64,000 bases of DNA from Thermomicrobiales bacterium (lineage in GTDB: Bacteria > Chloroflexota > Chloroflexia > Thermomicrobiales > UBA6265): positions 372,001 through 436,000 of the forward strand of contig JAUJOZ010000001.1 of NCBI GenBank assembly GCA_030447415.1. Reading direction: 5' to 3'. A program made the position numbers and the translations under genes. The notes beneath the pieces were generated by a model, which saw nothing but the letters and a program-made list of their open reading frames with translations, made no database searches and was not told the DNA's origin. Below are positions 56,319-64,000 of this stretch, piece after piece. Every line of letters begins with the position of its first letter. Positions within the stretch are counted from its first letter, which is position 1.

Positions 56319-56710
56319 CTTGACCCTCCTGACGACGAATTGGTCCCCGGACGGCTCCATCGGCCGCCCAACGGGTACAACGCTCTACGAAACCCCGGCC
56401 CTGGCAGATCATCGACGCCCGGCTGATCCGAGGTATGCGCTACCAGCGCAAGACGGGAACCCGGCATCACGGGACGTGGCGTCGTCGCTACACACGACCG
56501 CGCGACCATGCCACCGGTCTCCCGCCGCCCACCGGAAACGACGTCGAGAGCTCGGTGAGGGAGGCCCTGCGTCTCCTGTCGCGTGGCAAGGCGAGATCAC
56601 ACGGGGAGCGCCATCGCATGGACGGCGCTTGCGAGGACGCAGCGCGTGAACGTAGCATCGAGCGCGACCCGGTTGCTTGGGTCGGATCGCACATCAGGGG
56701 CTTGCCGCCT

Positions 56711-57424
56711 ATGGCCGGAGACCACGGTGCCTGGCTCGACCGCGCCCGATCGCTGTGGGACGAGCGGGCGCCGGAATGGGACGCGATGGCCGAGGCCAGC
56801 GCGGCTGGGGAGGACCGGCGCGCCGACCTCCAGCGGGTGGCCGAGGCGATCAAGCTCCGGCCGGGCGCCGGGGTGCTCGACGCCGGGTGCGGCACGGGGC
56901 AGTTCGCGATCGCCTTCGCGGCGATGGGTTGCCAGGTCACCGGCGTCGACCTCGCGCCAGCGATGATCGCCCGCGCCCGACGGCACGCGGCGGAGAGCAG
57001 GGTCGAGGTGGACTGGCGCGAAGGCGATCTGACCCGCGTCGCCGATCCCGATGCGGCTTACGACGCCGTCCACGCGCGCGTCTCGCTCCAGTTCGTCGCG
57101 GACCTCGCGGCAGCGTTGGGCGAGCTGCGCCGTGTCCTCAAACCCGGTGGCCGGCTCTATGCCAGCGTGCCCGGCGCCCTCTCGCCGATCTACGGCCGGA
57201 GTTGGCGGCGCTTCCTCGAATCGGACATCGCCGCAAACTACGTGACCCCGTGGGAGCTGGAGGCGCTGCTGACGGAGCTGGGCTGGACGATCGTCGACGG
57301 CTGGGGCTGGCACGGCCCGATCCTCGGCGGGGAGACCAACCCGTTGTCGGCGGCGGCGGTTGCGGGCCTTGACCGGCGCCTCCAGCAGGCGGCGGCCACG
57401 ACCTGGGCAACCATCGCCGAGTAG
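56711..57424 (+). CDS. Class I SAM-dependent methyltransferase
   Basis: A 237-residue cytosolic methyltransferase. Motif I is VLDAGCGTGQFAIAFAAMG with the glycine-rich SAM loop, motif II includes VTGVDLAPAMIARARRHA, motif IV DAVHARVSLQFV and motif VI VLKPGGRLYASVPG. The C-terminal part (YVTPWELEALLTELGW) is an Ala/Trp-rich cap. The frame is open to 56435, but ATG 56711 gives the normal length and has an AGGGG site nine bases upstream. The substrate, probably a small molecule or lipid, is not inferable. Confidence 0.85.
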   Translation: MAGDHGAWLDRARSLWDERAPEWDAMAEASAAGEDRRADLQRVAEAIKLRPGAGVLDAGCGTGQFAIAFAAMGCQVTGVDLAPAMIARARRHAAESRVEVDWREGDLTRVADPDAAYDAVHARVSLQFVADLAAALGELRRVLKPGGRLYASVPGALSPIYGRSWRRFLESDIAANYVTPWELEALLTELGWTIVDGWGWHGPILGGETNPLSAAAVAGLDRRLQQAAATTWATIAE

Positions 57425-57595
57425 GGAGGGCCGTCCGCCCTCACCAGTCCTGAACTCCGCGGGCCACCTCGGGACCCGAGCTGGGGACAGCGGTGACGCG
57501 CCGGGGACGCGCGATCGCTAGCTCCCTTCCACCCCACCCCGTACAATGGCCATCCAGCCCCGCCTCGGCCCCGAGCCGTAGGAGACGCCACGCCC

Positions 57596-58702
57596 ATGCC
57601 CCCCTTTGACACCCTTTTCCTGCAGCGACCCTCCCGCCAGGGACGGCCAGGCCGTCCCGTCGCCGCCGGCCTCTTGATCCTGACCGTCATGCTTGGGTTC
57701 GCCGGGACGGCGCGAGGCGGCGTCGAGGCGGCCCAGCGCACGCACTGGACGCCGATGGTCGTGGCCCAGGCACCCGGCGATTCCCGGGCGGAGCCGGTGC
57801 CGCTGGGAGAGGCGGCGGCGGCCGGCCCATGGCGGATGACGGTGGTCGAGGTGGTGACCGGCCCCGAGGCGACCGAGCGGGTAACCGAGGCCAGCGCCGT
57901 CAACGAGCCGCCACGCTCGGGGTTCACCTACGTCGCGGTCCGGGTCCGCGCTGAGAATGCCGGCGACCGGCCGCTCCCCATCGGCAGCGACGACTTCGCC
58001 CTGACCGGCGCGTCGGGCCTCGTCCGCCGCTTCACCGGCGCCCTCGCGCCGAACCCGGCACTCGCGGGCACGGTTGAAGCCAGCGACGCCATGGAAGGGT
58101 GGGTGGTGCTCGGCGCGCCGGCCGACGAGGAGAACCTACTCCTTATCTACGATTCCCTGGCGCTGTCCGGAACCTGGGCGGACGGCGTGTTCGCCCTCGA
58201 GGAGGGCGCCGCCATTCCCGACCTCGCGGCGCCCGTGGACGCGCCGAACGACGCCGGCGTTGAGGTGGGCGCCCCCGCCACCATGAACGAGCCGGTCGTC
58301 ACGGCCGACTGGTCGGTGGAGATCCTGGAGGTCGTCGAGGGGGCGGCGGTTTTCGACCTGGTTGACTTCCGTACCGGTGCACTCGGCGCGGATCAGGCGA
58401 ACGACATCGACCCCTGGCTGGCGCTGCGCGTGAAGGTCACCAACGTTCGCACCGGGGGAGGAGCGGCGTTCTTCCCGCCGAACGCCTTTGGCCTGGCCGA
58501 CGAGGCGGGCGCCTCGGTCCCGGACGTGCTGACGTTGACACCGCCGTTTCCGGATATCAGCGGCACCTACTACCCCGGCGCCAGCCGCGAGGGCTGGGTC
58601 ACATTCGAGTTGCCTGAGGCCTACGCCGCGAGCGGGCTCACCCTCGTCCGCTTCCTCCCGTACCGCACGGACCCTGACCCCCGATTCCTGAGCTGGCGAT
58701 AG
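57596..58702 (+). CDS. Secreted protein with two DUF4352-like domains
   Basis: A 368-residue protein. After a basic N-terminus, residues ~22-45 form a hydrophobic signal or anchor (AAGLLILTVMLGFAGTARGG). Two Ig-like beta-sandwich units follow, each with a tryptophan at the start and a later 'G-W-V' strand, as in DUF4352/telomeric repeat-binding-like exported domains: WRMTVVEVVTGPEATERV with GFTYVAVRVRAEN, and WSVEILEVVEGAAVFDLV with LALRVKVTN. These modules are common on lipoproteins and secreted structural proteins. No enzymatic motif. ATG 57596 is the start. Confidence 0.75.
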   Translation: MPPFDTLFLQRPSRQGRPGRPVAAGLLILTVMLGFAGTARGGVEAAQRTHWTPMVVAQAPGDSRAEPVPLGEAAAAGPWRMTVVEVVTGPEATERVTEASAVNEPPRSGFTYVAVRVRAENAGDRPLPIGSDDFALTGASGLVRRFTGALAPNPALAGTVEASDAMEGWVVLGAPADEENLLLIYDSLALSGTWADGVFALEEGAAIPDLAAPVDAPNDAGVEVGAPATMNEPVVTADWSVEILEVVEGAAVFDLVDFRTGALGADQANDIDPWLALRVKVTNVRTGGGAAFFPPNAFGLADEAGASVPDVLTLTPPFPDISGTYYPGASREGWVTFELPEAYAASGLTLVRFLPYRTDPDPRFLSWR

Positions 58703-58931
58703 GCAGCGCTTGGGTCACTCGAGCGGTCATGGATGTCCCTCTTGTTCCCGCGATCAGACGCCGCAGTGGGCGCCCGGGCGCCCCAGCGGGTTCGCCCTTC
58801 CACCGGACGCCGGTGAATCACTCAGGGGCGGGCCGCTGTCACCAGCGAGACTACCCCCCGTTGCCGCCCGGACCGGGAACGCGGCCGCCGACCCCGTCAT
58901 TCGGCTTACCGGCCCGCGCCCATGACAGCCA

Positions 58932-58962
58932 ACGGCCCCCGGGCGCGAACCCAGGGGGCCGT
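58932..58962. terminator. Hairpin downstream of the repeat-rich secreted protein gene
   Basis: ACGGCCCCC (58932-58940) pairs with GGGGGCCGT (58954-58962), 13-base loop. It lies 35-65 bases past the stop at 58997 of the minus-strand gene and may end its transcript. No T-tract. Confidence 0.5.
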
Positions 58963-58974
58963 CGGACGTGGACG

Positions 58975-58995
58975 CGGGGGGCTTGCCGCCCCCCG
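58975..58995. terminator. Second adjacent G/C hairpin
   Basis: CGGGGGG (58975-58981) pairs with CCCCCCG (58989-58995) over a 7-base loop. It ends two bases before the stop codon of the minus-strand gene at 58997, so it lies in the very end of the transcript. May act with the neighbouring hairpin. Confidence 0.4.
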
Positions 58996-58996
58996 G

Positions 58997-59734
58997 TTAC
59001 GGTGCCGGGGTGGCAGTCGCCACCACGGTGGTGACCACCGTCGAGACCACGGTGCTGACCACCGTCGGCGGCACCGGCGTCATCGTTGGCGCCGGCGTCA
59101 GCGTCGCCGTCGCCGCGAACGTCGGGACCGGCGTCGGCGGGGCCGCCGGTGTCGGGGTCGGGCCGGCTTGCCCGCCCTGGAACGCCAGGACCTGGCTCAT
59201 CAGGTAGACGGTGCCGGCGGTCCGGTTGTCGCCGTCGGCTTCGAAGGTGGCGGTCCCGGCGTAGCCGGAGTTGTTGAGGGGACGGATGCCGATCACGAGT
59301 CGGTTGTCGACCACGGCACCGCCGACCTCCCCGCAGGCAAGGTAGGTCTGGAAGGTCTGCGGGCTCTCGTGGACGATGACCACGTACGGTTGGGCCGGGT
59401 TCAGGAGGTCGTCGAGCCGGACCTCCGGATTGCCACGCGACAGCAGCAGCGGCGGGGCCGTCAGCGTGCCGCGGAGTTCCGTCTGCGGCACGACCGTGCC
59501 CTGCTCGTTCGAGAACGGGGCCGTGCTGCCGAGGTCAAAGGCGGGCTCCGGCGTCGGCTGCTGGCACGTCCCTTGGTGGAGGGCCACCGGGTGGTTGGGC
59601 ACCGCCGGGGTCGGCACGGGACTCCCCTGTTGACCCGCGTCCTGGGCAAGGCCGCGGGAGGCACCCCCGAGGAGGAGGCCGACCACCGCCGCCGCGGCGA
59701 CCAGCGCGAAGAGCAAACTGCGTACGTGTCTCAT
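58997..59734 (-). CDS. Secreted protein with Thr/Pro/Val repeat tail
   Basis: A 245-residue exported protein. ATG 59734 is preceded by AGGAGGGGACTT; the signal peptide is clear (FALVAAAAVVGLLLGGASRGLAQ). The middle ~150 residues (PVALHQGTCQQPTPEPAF, then LACGEVGGAVVDNRLVIGI) are globular and contain a conserved-looking pair of Cys. The C-terminal ~50 residues are low complexity: PTPTPAAPPTPVPT and a run of V-V-S/T-T units, probably a wall-spanning or mucin-like stalk. No known family; similar stalked proteins are common in this phylum. Confidence 0.7.
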   Translation of the reverse strand: MRHVRSLLFALVAAAAVVGLLLGGASRGLAQDAGQQGSPVPTPAVPNHPVALHQGTCQQPTPEPAFDLGSTAPFSNEQGTVVPQTELRGTLTAPPLLLSRGNPEVRLDDLLNPAQPYVVIVHESPQTFQTYLACGEVGGAVVDNRLVIGIRPLNNSGYAGTATFEADGDNRTAGTVYLMSQVLAFQGGQAGPTPTPAAPPTPVPTFAATATLTPAPTMTPVPPTVVSTVVSTVVTTVVATATPAP

Positions 59735-59859
59735 AAGTCCCCTCCTACATCGCTTGAACGGCGCCACGCGCGCCGCCGCAGCGCGGCCTGCACGTTCTGT
59801 GCCAGACCGTCACGCGACGAGGCGCGGACGTCACGGGTGGCCGCAGGTGCCGCATCGGC

Positions 59860-60411
59860 ATGGCGGCACGAGTTCGGCCCGGACGCTTGTCTCTCCCATG
59901 CGGCGAACGATGTCAGCCTGAGACCGACCCGCACGCGGGCGACGACGAGTGCGTGGCCTGCCCGGCGGAGGCAGCGCCCGACCCGGCGGTGCTCTGCACC
60001 TGCGTCTGCACGGCGATGGACGAGGCGCCGTGCGGGACCGGAGCGGCGGCCACCTACCGCCCGGCCGGGCAGACCTGCGGGACGGCCCCGGATGGCTGCG
60101 GTGGCACCCTGCAGTGCGGCACCTGCACTGCTCCCCAGACGTGCAACGAGACGACCGGGATGTGCGAGGGGCCTGCGGTAGCGACCTGTAGCGCGACGGC
60201 ATGCGTACAAAGTACCTGCCCACTCGGGTGCGTCTGTGCCATGAAGGTCTCGGGTGGGGGCGTCTGCATCGTCAATAACGTCAGTAGCTGCGGAGGGTTA
60301 GTGGCATGCCAGACGGATGCCGATTGCGATAGCGGGGTGTGCCAGACCAATTCTTGCTGTGGGTTTGGGGTGTCCATATGCGTCCCCGCCTCCAACCCGT
60401 GCACGATCTAG
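59860..60411 (+). CDS. Cysteine-rich protein of unknown function
   Basis: A 183-residue frame with about 28 cysteines. It has a repeated pattern: CGTAPDGCGG, LQCGTCTAPQTCNETTG and TCPLGCVCAMKVSGGG, with others near the end (CQTDADCDSG, CQTNSCCGF). The pattern is like small secreted disulfide-rich domains. ATG 59860 gives no signal peptide, and the first 30 residues are of different character, so the true N-terminus may be lost or frameshifted upstream. A disulfide-rich exported protein is the natural guess. Function unknown. Confidence 0.55.
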   Translation: MAARVRPGRLSLPCGERCQPETDPHAGDDECVACPAEAAPDPAVLCTCVCTAMDEAPCGTGAAATYRPAGQTCGTAPDGCGGTLQCGTCTAPQTCNETTGMCEGPAVATCSATACVQSTCPLGCVCAMKVSGGGVCIVNNVSSCGGLVACQTDADCDSGVCQTNSCCGFGVSICVPASNPCTI

Positions 60412-60455
60412 TTGACTGGGCGACGAGCCAGCGACGACAACCAGCACCACGGAAA

Positions 60456-60486
60456 GGAGCGCCCGGAGGGTTTCCCTGGGCGCTCC
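60456..60486 (+). terminator. Hairpin after the Cys-rich gene
   Basis: GGAGCGCCC (60456-60464) pairs with GGGCGCTCC (60478-60486); an inner AGGG/CCCT adds a second stem. It begins 45 bases beyond the stop at 60411 and is followed by a CTGTTG sequence, so it is a reasonable though T-poor terminator. Confidence 0.5.
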
Positions 60487-60836
60487 CTGTTGAGCTGGCC
60501 CCCTCCCCACCAAGGCAACGGCCAAGCCCGATGGCGGGTTCTGCGCGGAGACCGCCTAGGGCTCGTCCGGAAGGGGTGCCGGGGTCATCCCCGACGCCCC
60601 CTCTGCGCGTGGGCGCTAGTCCGCCCCCGCCAAGTCCAGGGGAGCGTGACCAGGCTGTGTCGGCTCTCTATTCGGCTCTCTATATAGAAGGCGCAGGTGG
60701 TGTGGCCCTCCGTTTGATGCGTCGGTGGCCATTGGCGGGTCGCCGCGACCCTGCCGGCGGGACGAACGACGCGGGTGTAGGATGCGGTCTCGCGGCCACC
60801 ACCGAGGCGGCCAACCGAGCAGGGAGGAGGGATCCC

Positions 60837-61130
60837 GTGGCCAAGTATGTCGTGCTGGTGAACTGGACCGACCAGGGGATCCGCCACGTCCAGGAGACGA
60901 CGCAGCGCGCCGAGCAGGTCCGGCAGCTGGTCGAGCGGATGGGCGGCCGGCTGGAGACCCTCTTCTGGACCCAGGGGCGCTACGACCTCGTGGGCATCCT
61001 CGATGTCCCCGACGACGAGACCCTGGCCGCGATCGCACTGCGCATCGGCATGGGCGGGGCCACGCGGACCGAGACGCTGCGGGCGTTCGAGGCCGAGGAG
61101 ATGGGCCGCATCCTCGGCAGGCTCGGCTAG
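60837..61130 (+). CDS. GYD domain-containing protein
   Basis: A 97-residue protein with the GYD fold (VLVNWTDQGIRHVQET, FWTQGRYDLVGILDVPDDE, LAAIALRIGMGG, TETLRAF), a small alpha/beta barrel-like domain related to the ligand-binding part of AsnC/Lrp regulators. The GTG at 60837 is preceded by a GGAGG site; the frame is open to 60339 but the upstream part is Pro/Arg-rich. Small GYD proteins are often single-domain and of unknown role. It may act as a ligand sensor subunit without a DNA-binding domain. Confidence 0.83.
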   Translation: MAKYVVLVNWTDQGIRHVQETTQRAEQVRQLVERMGGRLETLFWTQGRYDLVGILDVPDDETLAAIALRIGMGGATRTETLRAFEAEEMGRILGRLG

Positions 61131-61178
61131 TCGGCCGCAATCGGTTCGACATCGTACCGACCCTGCCAGCGCAGCGTA

Positions 61179-61211
61179 ACGAGCGGGGCGTGGTAACCCC
61201 GCCCCGCTCGT
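61179..61211 (+). terminator. Hairpin after the GYD gene
   Basis: ACGAGCGGGGC (61179-61189) is complementary to GCCCCGCTCGT (61201-61211), 11 bp of perfect stem. It starts 49 bases past the stop at 61130 and ends well before the convergent large regulator gene, so it can serve both. No T-run. Confidence 0.55.
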
Positions 61212-61473
61212 GCTCATCCCCTGGTCTGGGCAGGATGACCCGCGCGCGCCTACCGGTCGGCGGCAGCAGCACTCTCCCCTTAGCCGGCACCGTGTCCCCG
61301 GGTCGTCGCACGGGCCGTCCATGGCGACGACCCACGACGGTCGTTGCGGTAGGCGTCGACAGCCCCGCCGGACTGCGGCCGCAGGGCCGGGGGCTCGGCC
61401 GGCTCGGCGCCCTGTTCGGCCAGCCATCGAGGATCGACCGCGCGGCCTTCCCCGACCTCGCCCAGGGTAGCCA
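61212..61473. other. Spacer between convergent genes
   Basis: About 260 bases between the hairpin and the stop of the large regulator gene. No gene or other structure supported. Confidence 0.45.
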
Positions 61474-63999
61474 TCACCCGGGGCATGCACGCTGATCCTG
61501 GCCGCACAGCCGACCATGCCCCGACGCCTTGGCCGGGGGCGACTCGTTCGCTCCATCTGGGCCGGCGGTCGAGGCCCTCCGCGGTGGCTTCGAGACCAGC
61601 TCCCCCGCCAGGGCCACGACCGCATCAAGTGGCAGCGCTCGACCGGTTGCCCAGGCCTGACTGAACGCGGCTGGGCTCGGGACGGCACGGCGCGCGGCGT
61701 CCAGGTGGCGTTGGTAGGCGGGGCGCTCGGCCGGCTGGAGCGGCACTCCGAGCTGCTCCCGCAGCCCCTCGGCCGCCCCGCAGAGCTGTGCCGCCAGCTC
61801 CGGCCGCCCGCTGGCGGTCGCCGGGCCCGCCAACGCCTCGAGGCACCAGGCCATTCCCAGCCGGTCCCCGACCTGCCGAAAGAGGAGGAGGCCTTCCAGG
61901 AGCGGCTCGGTTGCCCGAGGGTCATCTGCGTGATGCTGGATAAGCGAGCCCAGGATGAAGAGCGCGGTTGCCGCCGAGCGCTTGTCGCCCACCTCGCGGG
62001 AGAGCTGGAGTCCCTCGCGAGCGACGGCCACCGCCCGGTCAAGGTCGCCCTCCGCCCGCAGGGCCTCGCCGAGGTTGGCCAGCGTGACGGCCGCGTGGGG
62101 TCGGTTGCCCAGCGCTCGCCAGAGAACCAAGGTATCTTCGAACAGCGCCGCTGCCCGCCGGTAGTCCTCCTGCCAGAAGGCCAGGACACCGAGGTTGTTG
62201 AGGACGCGAGCCGATCCGTGCCGGTCGGCGAGGCTGTCGTACAGCGCGCGGCTCCGCTCGTACAATCGCCTCGCTCGCGCGTACTCGCCCCGATCGGTCG
62301 CGATGAGGCCCAGCTGGTTCAGCGTATCGGCGATGCCCGGCCGGTCGCCAATTGCCTCGAAGAGCCTCAGTGCCTGCTCGTTGAGCTCGAGGGCTCGCCC
62401 GTAGTCGCCACGGGCCGTCGCGATGCCGGCCAAGAGGCCGAGGGTTTGTCCGGTGCGACGCCGCTCCCCGAGCGCCCGCCAGTCGTCCAGGGCCTCAGTG
62501 AGCCAGCCAATTGCTTGATCGCTGTCGCCCTGTGCCTGCGCCAGGGCGCCGGCCCCCCGCAGACACAAGGCGCGCGCTGCGGACGGCGCAGGGGACCCCA
62601 GAGCGAGGGTGCGCTCTAGCCACACCCGTCCCTCGCCGAGGTGACCCCTCATCCGCCAGAACTCCGCCAGCGCCCCACTGATGCCCAGGGCCGTTTCCAC
62701 ATCCCGCCGTTCGCATGCCCAGCCCAGGGCGGCACGCACGTTGTCATGCTCGGCCTCGAGCCGGTCCAGCCACAGGATCTGGTCCACCTCGTGCAAGTGC
62801 GGCTCCGCGTTCTCGACCAGGATCAGGAAGAAGGCGGCATGCTGCCGCCGGACGACCTCCTCTTCCCCGCTCGCCGCGAGTTGCTCCAGTCCAAACTCCC
62901 GGATCGTCTCCAGCATCCGGTAGCGAGGTGAGCCTCCGTCCGCCCCATGCTCCCGCAGCAGGAGGCTCTTGTCGGCAAGTGCCCACACCACTTGGGCGAC
63001 ATCGGAAACGACATCGCCGGACACGAGGGAGACAGCCTCGGCCGCCTCGAGGCTGAACCCGCCGACGAAGACGGCGAGCCGCCGGAACAGCACCTGCTCC
63101 GCCGATTCCAGCAGATCATGGCTCCAGGCGATGGCGTCCCGTAGCGTCCGCTGCCGCTCCGGCAGGTCCCGCGCGCCACCCGTCAGCAGGGGGAGGCATG
63201 GCGCCAGCCGGGCGAGCAGGTCCTCGGGGACGAGGTGCCGGCTCCGGGCTGCGGCCAACTCGATGGCCAACGGCAGCCCGTCCAGGCGGGCGCAGAGCGC
63301 GGCCACCGCGGGCGCGTTGGCATCGGTGACGGCGAAGCCGGGGCGGGCGGCGCGCGCGCGCGCGGCGAAGAGGGCGACCGCCTCATAGCGCCCGACGGAG
63401 CCCGCCTCAAGGTGATCCACGGAGCCGCGCCGCCCCAGGGGAGGCACGGTCAGCGACGGCGTCGCAAAGAGGTGCTCGGCCCGAAGGCGAAGCGGCTCGC
63501 GACTGGTGGCGAGGATCCTCAGGCACGGGCAGGCCGCGAGCAGGTCCCCGACATCGCCGGCGGCGTCGAGGATCTGCTCGAGGTTGTCCAGGACCAGCAG
63601 CAGTTCCCGTTCGCGCAGCGCCTCGGCGAGCCGTTCGAGCATCGGGCGGCCGGCGACCTCGTCGACCTCCAGCGTCCGGGCGATGGTGGGAAGCACGAGC
63701 TGGGGATCCCGGATCGCCGCCAGCGGGACGAAGCAGACCCCGTCGCTGAAGTCTGCCGCCGTCTGCCGTGCCGCCTCCAGAGCCAGCCGCGTCTTGCCGA
63801 TCCCGCCCGGCCCCGTGACGGTAACGAGGCGGACGCCCAGATCCAGGAGGAGATCCTGCAAGGTCTCCAGCTCACGTTCGCGCCCGATCAGCGGGGTCGG
63901 TGGCGCGGGGAGGTTATCAACGCGGCGCGCCGGCGCGGCCGGTACCAGCGGCATTGACGGGACCTGGCACGACGACCGGATCTCGGCGGCCAGCGCCAC
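61474..63999 (-). CDS. NB-ARC-type ATPase with TPR repeats, regulator-like (5' partial)
   Basis: The minus-strand frame runs to the window edge, so its true start may lie beyond it; a GTG at 63999 and an ATG at 63954 are possible starts. Residues ~35-330 form a P-loop ATPase module: LIGRERELETLQDLL, Walker A GPGGIGKTRLA, Walker B LLLVLDNLEQIL, and the sensor LATSREPLRLRAEH. A winged-helix and linker region follows, then at least six tetratricopeptide repeats (residues ~470-760). This is the STAND architecture found in LuxR/AfsR-type regulators. No LuxR HTH lies at the C-terminus, so a DNA-binding or cyclase domain must be at the unseen N-terminus or absent. Confidence 0.85.
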   Translation of the reverse strand: MALAAEIRSSCQVPSMPLVPAAPARRVDNLPAPPTPLIGRERELETLQDLLLDLGVRLVTVTGPGGIGKTRLALEAARQTAADFSDGVCFVPLAAIRDPQLVLPTIARTLEVDEVAGRPMLERLAEALRERELLLVLDNLEQILDAAGDVGDLLAACPCLRILATSREPLRLRAEHLFATPSLTVPPLGRRGSVDHLEAGSVGRYEAVALFAARARAARPGFAVTDANAPAVAALCARLDGLPLAIELAAARSRHLVPEDLLARLAPCLPLLTGGARDLPERQRTLRDAIAWSHDLLESAEQVLFRRLAVFVGGFSLEAAEAVSLVSGDVVSDVAQVVWALADKSLLLREHGADGGSPRYRMLETIREFGLEQLAASGEEEVVRRQHAAFFLILVENAEPHLHEVDQILWLDRLEAEHDNVRAALGWACERRDVETALGISGALAEFWRMRGHLGEGRVWLERTLALGSPAPSAARALCLRGAGALAQAQGDSDQAIGWLTEALDDWRALGERRRTGQTLGLLAGIATARGDYGRALELNEQALRLFEAIGDRPGIADTLNQLGLIATDRGEYARARRLYERSRALYDSLADRHGSARVLNNLGVLAFWQEDYRRAAALFEDTLVLWRALGNRPHAAVTLANLGEALRAEGDLDRAVAVAREGLQLSREVGDKRSAATALFILGSLIQHHADDPRATEPLLEGLLLFRQVGDRLGMAWCLEALAGPATASGRPELAAQLCGAAEGLREQLGVPLQPAERPAYQRHLDAARRAVPSPAAFSQAWATGRALPLDAVVALAGELVSKPPRRASTAGPDGANESPPAKASGHGRLCGQDQRACPG

Positions 64000-64000
64000 T

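Overview
The window is a very GC-rich bacterial chromosome segment with strong G/C bias at third codon positions and many GTG starts. The mix of genes is what I would expect of a Thermomicrobia/Sphaerobacter-like member of the Chloroflexota: Tat-exported ferritin-like proteins, a secreted protein with Thr/Pro/Val repeats, DUF1360 and DUF402 proteins, and an M3B oligopeptidase. That assignment is inference from gene content; no rRNA gene or similar marker is present to prove it.

Layout. 1-863: a two-gene YeeE/YedE sulfur-transport pair, the first cut by the window edge. 1.1-12.0 kb: catabolic and accessory enzymes on both strands (sugar/choline-kinase-like phosphotransferase with a frameshift, F420/luciferase-like oxidoreductase, PepF-type peptidase, Tat-exported class V aminotransferase, two SDRs, M20 peptidase, polysaccharide deacetylase). 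12.6-16.1 kb: housekeeping genes dxs, rsmG and a DUF402 gene. 16.6-24.7 kb: envelope and small proteins, several interrupted (M23/HYR endopeptidase, zinc-ribbon J-protein, two secreted small proteins, a VOC protein with a 55-bp duplication), plus aldo/keto reductase and purU. 23.8-29.1 kb is an accessory patch with two transposase remnants, an almost complete but dead IS630-type element, a phosphotransferase and a broken MFS gene. 29.5-37.2 kb: DinB, SMP-30, Gfo/Idh/MocA and a 1319-residue double phosphohydrolase fusion. 37.5-39.5 kb: a second accessory patch with an unrecognised interrupted gene, an excisionase-type HTH gene behind an inverted repeat, and small membrane-protein genes. 39.5-45.8 kb: LysE exporter, a TetR-ABC-permease operon, GNAT, DUF3052 and a coiled-coil J-protein. 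46.2-51.9 kb: the aromatic amino-acid cluster trpB-trpA-nagZ-aroH-aroF. 52.4-64 kb: DUF1360, SDR, twin ferritin-like genes, methyltransferase, secreted proteins, a Cys-rich protein, a GYD protein and a large NB-ARC/TPR regulator that runs off the window end.

How the genes work together. The clearest functional unit is the aromatic block: AroF makes DAHP, AroH converts chorismate to prephenate, and TrpBA makes tryptophan. The tetR-ABC-permease trio is a self-contained regulated exporter. dxs-rsmG-DUF402 look co-oriented and partly translationally coupled.

A striking feature is how many genes are interrupted by one- or few-base events in C/G runs or short repeats. Several become intact if one or two bases are restored, so some of these 'pseudogenes' may be sequencing or assembly errors. 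I found no convincing new defence or biosynthetic system. The best leads are the double phosphohydrolase fusion, the unknown gene plus excisionase-like unit, and the short-repeat interruptions in nagZ and the VOC gene. No rRNA, tRNA or CRISPR array was recognised.
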